A DNA stretch of 64,000 nucleotides, taken from contig JAYOKZ010000001.1 in assembly GCA_038120095.1 (NCBI GenBank), positions 124,001 to 188,000 on the forward strand, given 5' to 3'. This stretch comes from UBA2589 sp038120095. GTDB lineage: Bacteria; Gemmatimonadota; Gemmatimonadetes; Longimicrobiales; Gaopeijiaceae. Made by a program: the position numbers and the translations under genes. The notes beneath the pieces are model-generated. The model did no database searches, was not told the origin of the DNA, and saw only the letters and a program-made list of their open reading frames with translations. This document shows, piece after piece, positions 25,936 to 33,426 of this stretch. Each line of letters begins with the position of its first letter. Position 1 is the stretch's first letter.

Positions 25936-25947
25936 CAGCGGAGGCAG

Positions 25948-26706
25948 CTACCTCCACACCTTCTGCAGAAGCATGACAGGAACGGTCTTCGCCATGATCA
26001 GAAGATCCTGGGCCGCGGAGCGCTTTTTGATGTACTCGAGGTCCAGTTCAACCTTTCGACGCACGTCCTCGATGCTCGTGTCATAGCCCAGATTCACCTG
26101 AGCAAGGCCCGTGATGCCGGGCAGGACCTTCTGTCGGCGACTGTATCCGCGCACTTCTTCCCTGAGATCTTGGAAGATCGCAGGCTGCTCCGGTCTTGGT
26201 CCGACGATGTTCATGTCACCGCGAAGCACATTGAACAGCTGGGGAAGCTCATCGATCCGCGTTGCCCGAAGGATTCGACCCAGTCGTGTGATCCGCGCAT
26301 CATTTTGCGTCGCCCACCGCTCCTCACCCGTCTGCGCGATCGTCATCGTGCGAAACTTGTAGATGGTAAATACTCGACCACCGAAGTTCTGCTCGCGCCG
26401 GCGCCCGTTGCGATCCATACCCCGTGACCACCTGCGGCACACGCCAACCCGCTGTTGCCGATAGATCGCCGGACCCTCGGAGTCCAGTCGCACCAGAATC
26501 GCCACGGCGGCCATCAGCGGCGCCGTCAACAAAATGCCGATCACGGCAACGACGACGTTGATGACACGGCAGGCGACCTCCACGGACCGGCTCCCACTCT
26601 GGTCGAAGGCTCTCGAGCGGATGGACCCGGGGGATATCGCCGCAGGCCTCGAATCGCGGGGCGCCCGGACGGCTCTGGGTGCGTACGAACGGACGGAAGA
26701 GGACAT
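25948..26706 (-). CDS. undecaprenyl-phosphate sugar transferase initiating exopolysaccharide
   Basis: The 252-residue inner-membrane protein transfers a sugar phosphate to undecaprenyl phosphate, the first committed step of capsule, EPS or O-antigen synthesis. One membrane segment (VINVVVAVIGILLTAPLMAA) is followed by the catalytic domain: GPAIYRQQRVG, FTIYKFRTM, RIDELPQLFNVLRGDMNIVGPRPE and LPGITGLAQVN. It is the short form, without the N-terminal four-helix CoA-binding-like domain of WbaP. No other polysaccharide genes are adjacent, yet it has its own sigma-54-type promoter and an upstream inverted repeat, so it is probably expressed in response to a signal. Confidence 0.92.
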   Translation of the reverse strand: MSSSVRSYAPRAVRAPRDSRPAAISPGSIRSRAFDQSGSRSVEVACRVINVVVAVIGILLTAPLMAAVAILVRLDSEGPAIYRQQRVGVCRRWSRGMDRNGRRREQNFGGRVFTIYKFRTMTIAQTGEERWATQNDARITRLGRILRATRIDELPQLFNVLRGDMNIVGPRPEQPAIFQDLREEVRGYSRRQKVLPGITGLAQVNLGYDTSIEDVRRKVELDLEYIKKRSAAQDLLIMAKTVPVMLLQKVWR

Positions 26707-26759
26707 GACCCACTCAGTTTCAGGCGTGACCGACGTAATGTCGTCCGCGTCGCGCGACT

Positions 26760-26775
26760 TGCAACGCCTGTGCCA
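26760..26775 (-). promoter_or_regulatory. sigma-54 (-24/-12) promoter of the sugar transferase
   Basis: Read on the minus strand the site is TGGCACAGGCGTTGCA. It matches the sigma-54 consensus TGGCAC-N5-TTGCA, with exactly 10 bases between the invariant GG and GC. It lies 54 bases before the sugar transferase ATG at 26706, and transcription should start near 26750. Confidence 0.75.
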
Positions 26776-26790
26776 TACCTGACAACGATC

Positions 26791-26817
26791 GTAACACCAA
26801 TGATTTCAATGTGTTAC
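26791..26817 (-). promoter_or_regulatory. inverted repeat, candidate enhancer-binding-protein site
   Basis: GTAACAC at 26791-26797 and GTGTTAC at 26811-26817 are a perfect inverted repeat with 13 bases between the arms. It is centred about 54 bases upstream of the predicted sigma-54 start, a place where an activator could bind. It is the most AT-rich piece of this gap. Confidence 0.5.
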
Positions 26818-26943
26818 ATCTTCACTCCATCGCCTGGGTGACGACAAACCCCTCAGTCGTTCTGACCGAACCGGACAAAGTGTCCGTCTGCGGGATCGGG
26901 TATCCGGACGAACCCACCCGGACCGGGCGCGGGTAACCGGGTC

Positions 26944-28308
26944 TTAACGCCTCTCGGTGGGGAACACCACGATGCTCTCGTGTCCGCCGGAGCCCACGGA
27001 TGCCACGCCGAAGAGGTAGTTGTCGATCACCATATTCTCGAGCGTGAATTCGGTGACGTTCCCGACATACCTTGAATGTGTCCATTGGGGAGACGTCGTG
27101 TCCCGCCAGTAGATCCTGTAGCCCGCCAGGCCGGGGTCGTCCACCGCGTCCCAGCTGAGCGTCGTCGACGGACGAACCGCGCCGCCGATCGCCACACCCG
27201 TGGGCTGAGGGGGCGCCCAGGCGAGAGAAGCGAGGACCGTCGCGTTCACCGCTGTCAGTCGCGACGCGAATTCGAAATTCACTCCCTCGATCACGTCCCC
27301 GTACGCAATACCGTTCTCGGTTCGCAGATTCTGATGCTGACGCTCGTACTGCTCGTTCGTTTCCATGATGCGAACGCCCGGAAAACCCGCATCGTTGAAT
27401 GGACGGTGGTGACCACCCCGTCCGAAGCGGTCGAGGCGGTACACCATGATCGCGTCGAGGTTGGTGAAGTACTGGTCGGTGATCCGATCCACATATCGAG
27501 CGATCTGGCGCGATGGACCGTCGACCTCTCCTCCGAAGATCCTGTAGCTCCGGATCTCCTGCTCCGACGCCGTCACCGGGTACGGCTGGGAGAACACACG
27601 GAAGGTGTTGTTCTCGATGACGCCGTTGATTCCCTCGACGTTTCCGATCATGTCGTTGTTCAGGACAGCGGCGATGTCCCAGCCTTCCTCACGCGCGACC
27701 CGGGCCATGTGCTGACCACCCCAGAGTCCCTGCTCCTCTCCCGAAAGCCCCACCAGTACGACGCTCGTCGGGAATTCGTATTGTGTCAGCAGTCGTGCCG
27801 CCTCGATGACCCCCGCCATGCCGGAGGCGTTGTCGTTCGCCCCGGGAGCATCGGTCTCGCCATCCGCGGTATTGGACGCACGTGAGTCGATGTCTCCGCT
27901 CATGATGACGTATCGCTGCGGATGCACGGTACCGCGGATCACTGCCACGACGTTGACCACGTTCACCGGGTCGGGAATCCGGTTGGTCGGCCCAGCCATC
28001 GACTCCTGATAGAACACCTCCATACAGCCACCGCACGCGGCGGAGATCCGTTCCATCTCGCTCTTGATCCACCGTCGGGCAGCCCCGATGCCTCGGGAGT
28101 TCGAGAGTGTGTCAGACAACGTGTTGCGGGTCCCGAAGCTCACCAGCGTCCGAATGTCCTGCTCGATCCGTTCAGACGACGAGGCTTCGATGATGTCGTA
28201 GATGCGCAGGTCCGTCTGAGGCGGCACGCTTTGGGCCGAGGTGGGAGCTGCGACGGCGAGAAGGGCTGCGAAAACCGAGATGGCCGTGCGGCCACGAAGA
28301 AAAAGCAT
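26944..28308 (-). CDS. secreted M28-family metallopeptidase with C-terminal fibronectin-like domain
   Basis: The 454-residue product has a signal peptide (FAALLAVAAPTSAQ). The M28 zinc peptidase domain spans about residues 95-350: APGANDNASG, VGLSGEEQGLWGG, NNDMIGNVEG and GGHHRPFNDAGFPG. The position that normally carries the first zinc ligand His (as in GHYDS) reads SGDIDSR here. A fibronectin type III-like domain occupies about residues 365-454 (PTGVAIGGAVRPSTTLSWDA, GYRIYWRD). It probably degrades peptides outside the cytoplasm. The ATG at 28308 is chosen for its signal peptide. A 237-base gap with the sigma-54 promoter lies beyond its stop. Confidence 0.88.
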   Translation of the reverse strand: MLFLRGRTAISVFAALLAVAAPTSAQSVPPQTDLRIYDIIEASSSERIEQDIRTLVSFGTRNTLSDTLSNSRGIGAARRWIKSEMERISAACGGCMEVFYQESMAGPTNRIPDPVNVVNVVAVIRGTVHPQRYVIMSGDIDSRASNTADGETDAPGANDNASGMAGVIEAARLLTQYEFPTSVVLVGLSGEEQGLWGGQHMARVAREEGWDIAAVLNNDMIGNVEGINGVIENNTFRVFSQPYPVTASEQEIRSYRIFGGEVDGPSRQIARYVDRITDQYFTNLDAIMVYRLDRFGRGGHHRPFNDAGFPGVRIMETNEQYERQHQNLRTENGIAYGDVIEGVNFEFASRLTAVNATVLASLAWAPPQPTGVAIGGAVRPSTTLSWDAVDDPGLAGYRIYWRDTTSPQWTHSRYVGNVTEFTLENMVIDNYLFGVASVGSGGHESIVVFPTERR

Positions 28309-28426
28309 GGGAGTCGCGGTTGGAAGTCGGAGGATGTCGACCTCTAAGTATGCTTCCTCACGTCGAGTCACGCAGCGCGAGTCGACCCGGCCCCAAAAAG
28401 ACGGGAGGTGCTCCGAACGCGCAGGG

Positions 28427-29563
28427 TCAATGCCGACCCTGGACCCACGGGGGATCGATCAGGAGGTTCGGGTCCGCACCCGGTCGAGGCACGAGCTTCT
28501 GAGTTCGCCCGAACTGGTTGTCCCCTCCGTAGAGATTCCCCTCTGCATCCACCGAGAATGCGTGGACCTCCAGATAGCCGTCCGGCATCTCCCGAGGCAC
28601 TTCCCACTCGTAGAGGCGGTTCCCGTCAAAGTCGAATTTGACGAAACGCAGCGGCCCCAGGTCAGTGAGCCACACGGCGTCATCGTTGACGATCAGATCC
28701 AGTGGGAGAGCGAGTCCCTCCCACGTCGCCACGTGTGCCACACGCCCCGGATCTTCGGTCGTCCGGAATACGTTCACCCGGCCACCGGAGCGATCGAGTG
28801 CGAAGATGCGACCCTCCGGGCCGACGGCGACTGCATGGACGCCGTTGAACTGCCCGGGCCCCTCACCCCTCCCACCGAACTCACCCAGATAACGAGCATC
28901 CTCATCGAGAATCACGATCCTGTGGTTGTCCAGGCCATCGGCGATGAGGATCCGCCCATCCGGAAGGAACGCGACATCCTGCGGCTTCGCGAAGTGCGTT
29001 TCATCGTCCCCCGGCACCCCCTTTTCGCCGAGGGTCATGAGCAGCCGGGAGCCATCGTTGGCGAACACGTGGATCACGTGGAACGTCTCGTTGATCACCC
29101 AGACCCGCCGTTCGGAGTCGTACGGGCTGATCCGGACACGATGTGGCCCCGGCCCATCGGAATTCCGGCACAGATGATCCCACTGGTCCCACATCTCGAG
29201 GACCCGCCCCTCCCGGTCGAGCGTGTAGAGGCAGTGGCGCCACGTCCGGCGCTCCGCCTCGAAGAGAACGTTGATCCCGATGGACCCCGCAAATCCCCGG
29301 TAACCCGCGGGGACCGGGGACGGCAGTCGAGCCTCGCCACGCATGGCAACGAAGATCCGATCCGGTGACTCGGCGAAGACACCGGAGTTGCCGCCGAATG
29401 CATAACCGACACCGGAGAATGGCTTGTGCCACCCCCGAACCACCTCGTAGGGACTCGGTCCCGTCGGCCCGCGTATCTCGGCTGCCATCTGGCCCGCCAG
29501 AGCCCCGGTGTCGACCAGGGAGCAGGCCGCGATCGTCAGCAGCATACGCAGGGATCGGCTCAT
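28427..29563 (-). CDS. secreted NHL-repeat beta-propeller protein (copy 2)
   Basis: The 378-residue product has a signal peptide (RMLLTIAACSLVDTGALAGQ) and NHL blades such as KPQDVAFLPDGRILIADGLD, FNGVHAVAVGPEGRIFALDR and EVHAFSVDAEGNLYGGDNQ. GGAG at 29571-29568 (minus strand) precedes the ATG by five bases. It is a more distant paralog of the propellers at 18680-19837 and 35350-36495. Function unknown; NHL propellers can be lyases or scaffold domains. Confidence 0.83.
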   Translation of the reverse strand: MSRSLRMLLTIAACSLVDTGALAGQMAAEIRGPTGPSPYEVVRGWHKPFSGVGYAFGGNSGVFAESPDRIFVAMRGEARLPSPVPAGYRGFAGSIGINVLFEAERRTWRHCLYTLDREGRVLEMWDQWDHLCRNSDGPGPHRVRISPYDSERRVWVINETFHVIHVFANDGSRLLMTLGEKGVPGDDETHFAKPQDVAFLPDGRILIADGLDNHRIVILDEDARYLGEFGGRGEGPGQFNGVHAVAVGPEGRIFALDRSGGRVNVFRTTEDPGRVAHVATWEGLALPLDLIVNDDAVWLTDLGPLRFVKFDFDGNRLYEWEVPREMPDGYLEVHAFSVDAEGNLYGGDNQFGRTQKLVPRPGADPNLLIDPPWVQGRH

Positions 29564-29704
29564 GACGACTCCGGGGAGACGAGAGGGAGAACATCAACCC
29601 GGAGAGTATGAAGTTCACGCGGTCTTCGAAACGTGGACAGGCGGTCCTCCAGGCCAGTCGCTCGTATTTGCCGGCCCGCAGAAGCGGCTACAGCTTCGTG
29701 CACC

Positions 29705-30514
29705 ATGGATGTTCAAGCCTATCTCGACCGGATCGGCTTCGTCGGAGCAGCTCGCCCCGACCTCGCCACGCTGAAGGCGCTCCACCATCAGCATCTCCTC
29801 AGCATCACGTACGAGAATCTCAGCGTGCAGCTCGGCGAGCCGGTGGGCCTGAATCCGATCGCTGCCTACGCCAAGATCGTGCAAGGCCGACGGGGCGGTT
29901 GGTGTTACGAAATGAACGGTCTTCTCGGCTGGGCGCTGGAGAAGCTCGGCTTTGACGTCACCCGACTCTGTGCCGGCGTCCTACGATCGACCCGGGGCAA
30001 CTGGATCATGGGCAACCACCTCGCTCTGGCAGTGCATCTGGACAGCGGTCCGTGGCTTGCCGACGTGGGGTTCGGCGACGGTCTTCGATTGCCGATCCCG
30101 ATCCGTGACGGTCCCATCGAGCAATTCGGCCTCCGCTATGGACTGGAGCAGCTGGAGGATGGGCACTGGCGGCTTCACAACCACGAGCACGGAGGCGCTG
30201 CCAATTTCGATTTCCGCTTCGAGGAGGCCGACGAGGATCGTCTGGGGGAACTGTGTCACTGGCTGCAGACAGATCCCGAGTCGTCCTTCGTGCAAAATCT
30301 CGTGTGCCAACGATTTCGAGCCGACTCGATCGAGGTCCTCCGGGGCCGTGTCAGGCGATCGATCACCGCCACTGGAACGCGGGAATGGCTCCTGAATAGC
30401 GCGCGTGAACTGCAGTCGGAGGTGAGCGACACGTTCGACCTGAACGTGGACGTCGGGCACCTCTGGACCAGGGTCGTGGAACGTCACCGAATCCTCTTCG
30501 GCGGACACGGTTGA
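29705..30514 (+). CDS. arylamine N-acetyltransferase
   Basis: The 269-residue enzyme has the NAT catalytic triad: Cys67 in RGGWCYEMN, His105 in GNHLALAV and Asp120 in LADVGFGD. It transfers acetyl from acetyl-CoA to arylamines, hydrazines or aromatic-amine intermediates in the cytoplasm. The N-terminal YLDRIGF and HHQHLLSITYENLSV are also typical. ATG 29705 is the start of homology. A two-subunit molybdenum hydroxylase follows 99 bases downstream, but a functional link is only suggested by adjacency. Confidence 0.93.
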   Translation: MDVQAYLDRIGFVGAARPDLATLKALHHQHLLSITYENLSVQLGEPVGLNPIAAYAKIVQGRRGGWCYEMNGLLGWALEKLGFDVTRLCAGVLRSTRGNWIMGNHLALAVHLDSGPWLADVGFGDGLRLPIPIRDGPIEQFGLRYGLEQLEDGHWRLHNHEHGGAANFDFRFEEADEDRLGELCHWLQTDPESSFVQNLVCQRFRADSIEVLRGRVRRSITATGTREWLLNSARELQSEVSDTFDLNVDVGHLWTRVVERHRILFGGHG

Positions 30515-30613
30515 CGTCGGCTCTGGCACGATTGTGAGCTGCCGCGTGTAACTCTGCGGATCGACGCTACATCGCACAGCTCGCAGGTCTCATCAGAGTC
30601 AACGGGGGTTCCC

Positions 30614-31117
30614 ATGGTCACCTTTTCCGTCAACGGCGAGCGACGCTCCGTCGAGGCATCCGATGGCCATCCACTGCTCTGGGTTCTCAGAGAACGTTTC
30701 GGACTGACCGGTACCAAGTTCGGGTGCGGAATCGGGCAATGCGGGGCGTGCACGATCCTCATCGACGGCGAGCCAGGTCGTGCATGCCAGCGAACGGTGG
30801 AGAGTGTCGAAGGAGCTTCCATCACCACGATCGAAGGGATCACGAACGACGGCCTCAGCTCCGTGCAGAGGGCGTGGATCGAAGAGCAGGTCCCTCAGTG
30901 CGGCTACTGTCAGTCAGGACAGATCATGTCTGCGACAGCGCTCCTCGCTTCAACACCGGACCCGACAGATGAAGACATCGATCGCTACATGGCAGGCAAC
31001 ATCTGCCGTTGCGGTACCTACAACTCGATCCGTCGTGCAATTCACCGAGCGGCGGCGATTGAAGCGTCTGACCTGACGACGCAACAGGTACCCGAAGCCG
31101 AAGCAGGCGACTCATGA
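30614..31117 (+). CDS. 2Fe-2S subunit of a molybdenum hydroxylase (isoquinoline 1-oxidoreductase alpha-like)
   Basis: The 167-residue subunit carries two [2Fe-2S] clusters. The plant-ferredoxin-type site uses Cys38, Cys43, Cys46 and Cys58 (FGCGIGQCGACTILIDG), and the C-terminal helical site uses CGYC and CRC (QCGYCQSGQIM, NICRCGTYNSI). It passes electrons from the molybdenum subunit encoded next; the two genes overlap by four bases (ATGA). Enzymes of this group hydroxylate N-heterocycles or oxidise aldehydes. GGGGG at 30605-30609 may serve as the ribosome binding site. Confidence 0.94.
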   Translation: MVTFSVNGERRSVEASDGHPLLWVLRERFGLTGTKFGCGIGQCGACTILIDGEPGRACQRTVESVEGASITTIEGITNDGLSSVQRAWIEEQVPQCGYCQSGQIMSATALLASTPDPTDEDIDRYMAGNICRCGTYNSIRRAIHRAAAIEASDLTTQQVPEAEAGDS

Positions 31118-33330
31118 CTGACCAGACCTCTCAACGTGTTGCAGGAGAGAGATCTGCGTCAGCAGAATCGACGGGACGTCCCGTCTCGCGGCGCACGTTC
31201 ATCAAGGTCGGGGTCGTCGCAGGAACAGGCCTGACCCTCGGAGTCGCGTGGCGTCTGACCCGAGACGCCGAACTACCCGCCAGTGACGCCACCTTCGTCC
31301 CGAATGCGTTCCTGCGAATCGACGAAGACGGGTCGGTGACCGTCCTCATCGACAAGGCCGAGATGGGGCAGGGCGTAACGACGGCACTCCCACAGATGAT
31401 CGCCGAGGAACTCGACGTCGCGTGGGACGACATCACCTTCGAGCTCGCAGCAGCCCACGACGCCTATGGCATGATGGTGACGGGTGGCAGCACGACCGTC
31501 ATGGAAGGATGGCGTCCTCTTCGTGAGGCAGGAGCCACGGCTCGGTGGATGCTGCGGGAAGCGGCCGCGAGGCGATGGGGGGTTCCTGCCGATCGGCTTC
31601 AGACCAGCAACGCAACCGTGCTCGCGCCGGACGGCTCACGCCTCACGTACGCCGAGCTGGCTGCGGAGGCTGCGAACCTGACTCCGCCCGACGACATCGC
31701 ACTCAAGGCGCCCTCCGACTTCACTCTGATCGGGACGTCACTCCCCCGCCTCGACGTGCCCGACAAGGTTACCGGTCGGGCAATCTTCGGAATGGATGCG
31801 GGCCCGGCAGACTCTCGGGTCGCCGTCATCGTCCGACCTCCCGTGTTCGGTGGTCGCCTCCGATCCTTCGACGCGACCGAGGCGCTGTCCCTGCCGGGCG
31901 TCGACGAGGTCATGGCCGTTCGAGCCGGGGTTGCCGTCGTAGCTCGCGGATACGTCGAGGCCCGTGCCGGGCGAGATGCACTCAGGGTCGACTGGGATGA
32001 CGGAGAGGCGGCGTCACTAAGTGACGAGAGGATCTTCGAAACCCTGCGGACGGCAGCGCAGTCCACCGGTCGTGCCGTTTCAGGGGAAGAGGATACCGGA
32101 ACGATTCTCGACGCGGCACCGGACCCGATCCTCGCAACCTACCGCCTGCCCTATCTTGCGCATGCGACCATGGAGCCGATGAACTGTACGGCGTGGGTTC
32201 GCGATGGACGGTGCACGATATGGGCTCCGACACAGTACGCGAACGGGCCCACCATCATGGGAGGGGGTGGCGCACGACAGGTCGCGGCCGATGCCGCCGG
32301 GGTCTCCGTCGCCGACACCGATGTCCACGTGACCTACCTAGGCGGAGGATTCGGTCGTCGAGCGGAACGGGACTTCGTGCAGGAGGCTGCCGAACTCGCG
32401 AGCAAGGTCGAAGGTCCGGTGAAGGTGGTTTGGTCACGGGAAGACGATACGCGTCACGACTTCTACCGACCCGCGTCGTGGCACGAGCTCCGTGCGTCGC
32501 TCGGCGATGATGGAATGCCGGAAGCGTGGGAGCACCGTATGGCATCGCAGTCGATCCTCGAGCGCATGGTTCCCGAGTGGGTTCCCGGCCCGATTGCCCG
32601 ATTCGCCGGCCGGAGGGACCCGACGTCGACCGAGGGCGCGTCCAACCACCCGTACCGAATCCCGCACGGGCTCCTGACGTATGCGCGTGTCGACCTTCCG
32701 GTCCCGGTCGGTTTCTGGCGATCTGTCGGCCACACGCACACCGCCTTCGTGGTCGAGTCGTTCATCGACGAGCTGGCGCACGCGGCCGGTCGCGACCCAT
32801 TCGAGTACCGTCGTGACCTGCTGACCGATCATCCCCGCCACCTACGGGTTCTGATCGCGGCGGCGGAAGCGGCGGGGTGGGGCTCTACGCCCCTCTCTGG
32901 TCGCGCGCGGGGCATCGCGGTCGCGGAGTCGTTCGGCTCCTACGTTGCTGAAGTGGCTGAAGTCTCGATCGAGAACGGACGACCGCGCATTCACAAGGTC
33001 TGGTGCGCCGTCGACTGCGGCACCGTCCTGAACCCCCGTCTCGTGCGGGCTCAGATGGAGAGCGGGATCGTCTTCGGGCTTTCCGCCGCGCTCTACGGGG
33101 AGATCAACATCCGGGACGGGCGAGTGGTCCAGGGCAACTTCACCGACTCTCCGATGCTGCGCATCAACGAGATGCCCGAGGTAGAGGTCGTCCTCGTACC
33201 CAGCGGTGATGCCCCGGGCGGTGTCGGCGAACCCGGGACACCGCCGATTGCTCCTGCCGTCACCAACGCGATCTTCTCACTCACCGGGCAACGGATCCGG
33301 ACCATGCCCATCCGGCTCTCCGCCCCGTAA
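31114..33330 (+). CDS. molybdopterin subunit of xanthine-dehydrogenase-family oxidoreductase, Tat-exported
   Basis: The 738-residue large subunit matches the isoquinoline 1-oxidoreductase beta type. A twin-arginine signal, SRRTFIKVGVVAGTG, lies at about residues 25-40, so the complex should be periplasmic. Molybdopterin-binding segments include DKAEMGQGVTTALPQMIAEE, YLGGGFGRRAERDF, PYLAHATMEPMNCTA and GVGEPGTPPIAPAVTNAI, the last with the catalytic Glu (GEPG). No FAD subunit, cytochrome subunit or XdhC-like chaperone is encoded nearby. A hairpin at 33333-33354 directly follows the stop. Confidence 0.93.
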   Translation: MTDQTSQRVAGERSASAESTGRPVSRRTFIKVGVVAGTGLTLGVAWRLTRDAELPASDATFVPNAFLRIDEDGSVTVLIDKAEMGQGVTTALPQMIAEELDVAWDDITFELAAAHDAYGMMVTGGSTTVMEGWRPLREAGATARWMLREAAARRWGVPADRLQTSNATVLAPDGSRLTYAELAAEAANLTPPDDIALKAPSDFTLIGTSLPRLDVPDKVTGRAIFGMDAGPADSRVAVIVRPPVFGGRLRSFDATEALSLPGVDEVMAVRAGVAVVARGYVEARAGRDALRVDWDDGEAASLSDERIFETLRTAAQSTGRAVSGEEDTGTILDAAPDPILATYRLPYLAHATMEPMNCTAWVRDGRCTIWAPTQYANGPTIMGGGGARQVAADAAGVSVADTDVHVTYLGGGFGRRAERDFVQEAAELASKVEGPVKVVWSREDDTRHDFYRPASWHELRASLGDDGMPEAWEHRMASQSILERMVPEWVPGPIARFAGRRDPTSTEGASNHPYRIPHGLLTYARVDLPVPVGFWRSVGHTHTAFVVESFIDELAHAAGRDPFEYRRDLLTDHPRHLRVLIAAAEAAGWGSTPLSGRARGIAVAESFGSYVAEVAEVSIENGRPRIHKVWCAVDCGTVLNPRLVRAQMESGIVFGLSAALYGEINIRDGRVVQGNFTDSPMLRINEMPEVEVVLVPSGDAPGGVGEPGTPPIAPAVTNAIFSLTGQRIRTMPIRLSAP

Positions 33331-33332
33331 TT

Positions 33333-33354
33333 CGACCCTTCGGCCAAAGGGTCG
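33333..33354 (+). terminator. hairpin after the molybdenum hydroxylase operon
   Basis: CGACCCTT at 33333-33340 pairs perfectly with AAGGGTCG at 33347-33354 around a six-base loop, two bases after the stop at 33330. No T tract follows. Confidence 0.55.
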
Positions 33355-33426
33355 TGCGCGATGTGCGACCGGCCCTCGCCGGATCGTCCCAACACACGCA
33401 ACGAACGCTCCTGCCCCAACGCGCGC

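Noticed and set aside
30523..30542. Second sigma-54-like site (TGGCACG followed by AGCTGC) before the molybdenum hydroxylase
   Set aside because: The spacing between GG and GC is 11 rather than 10 bases and the -12 element lacks TTGC.
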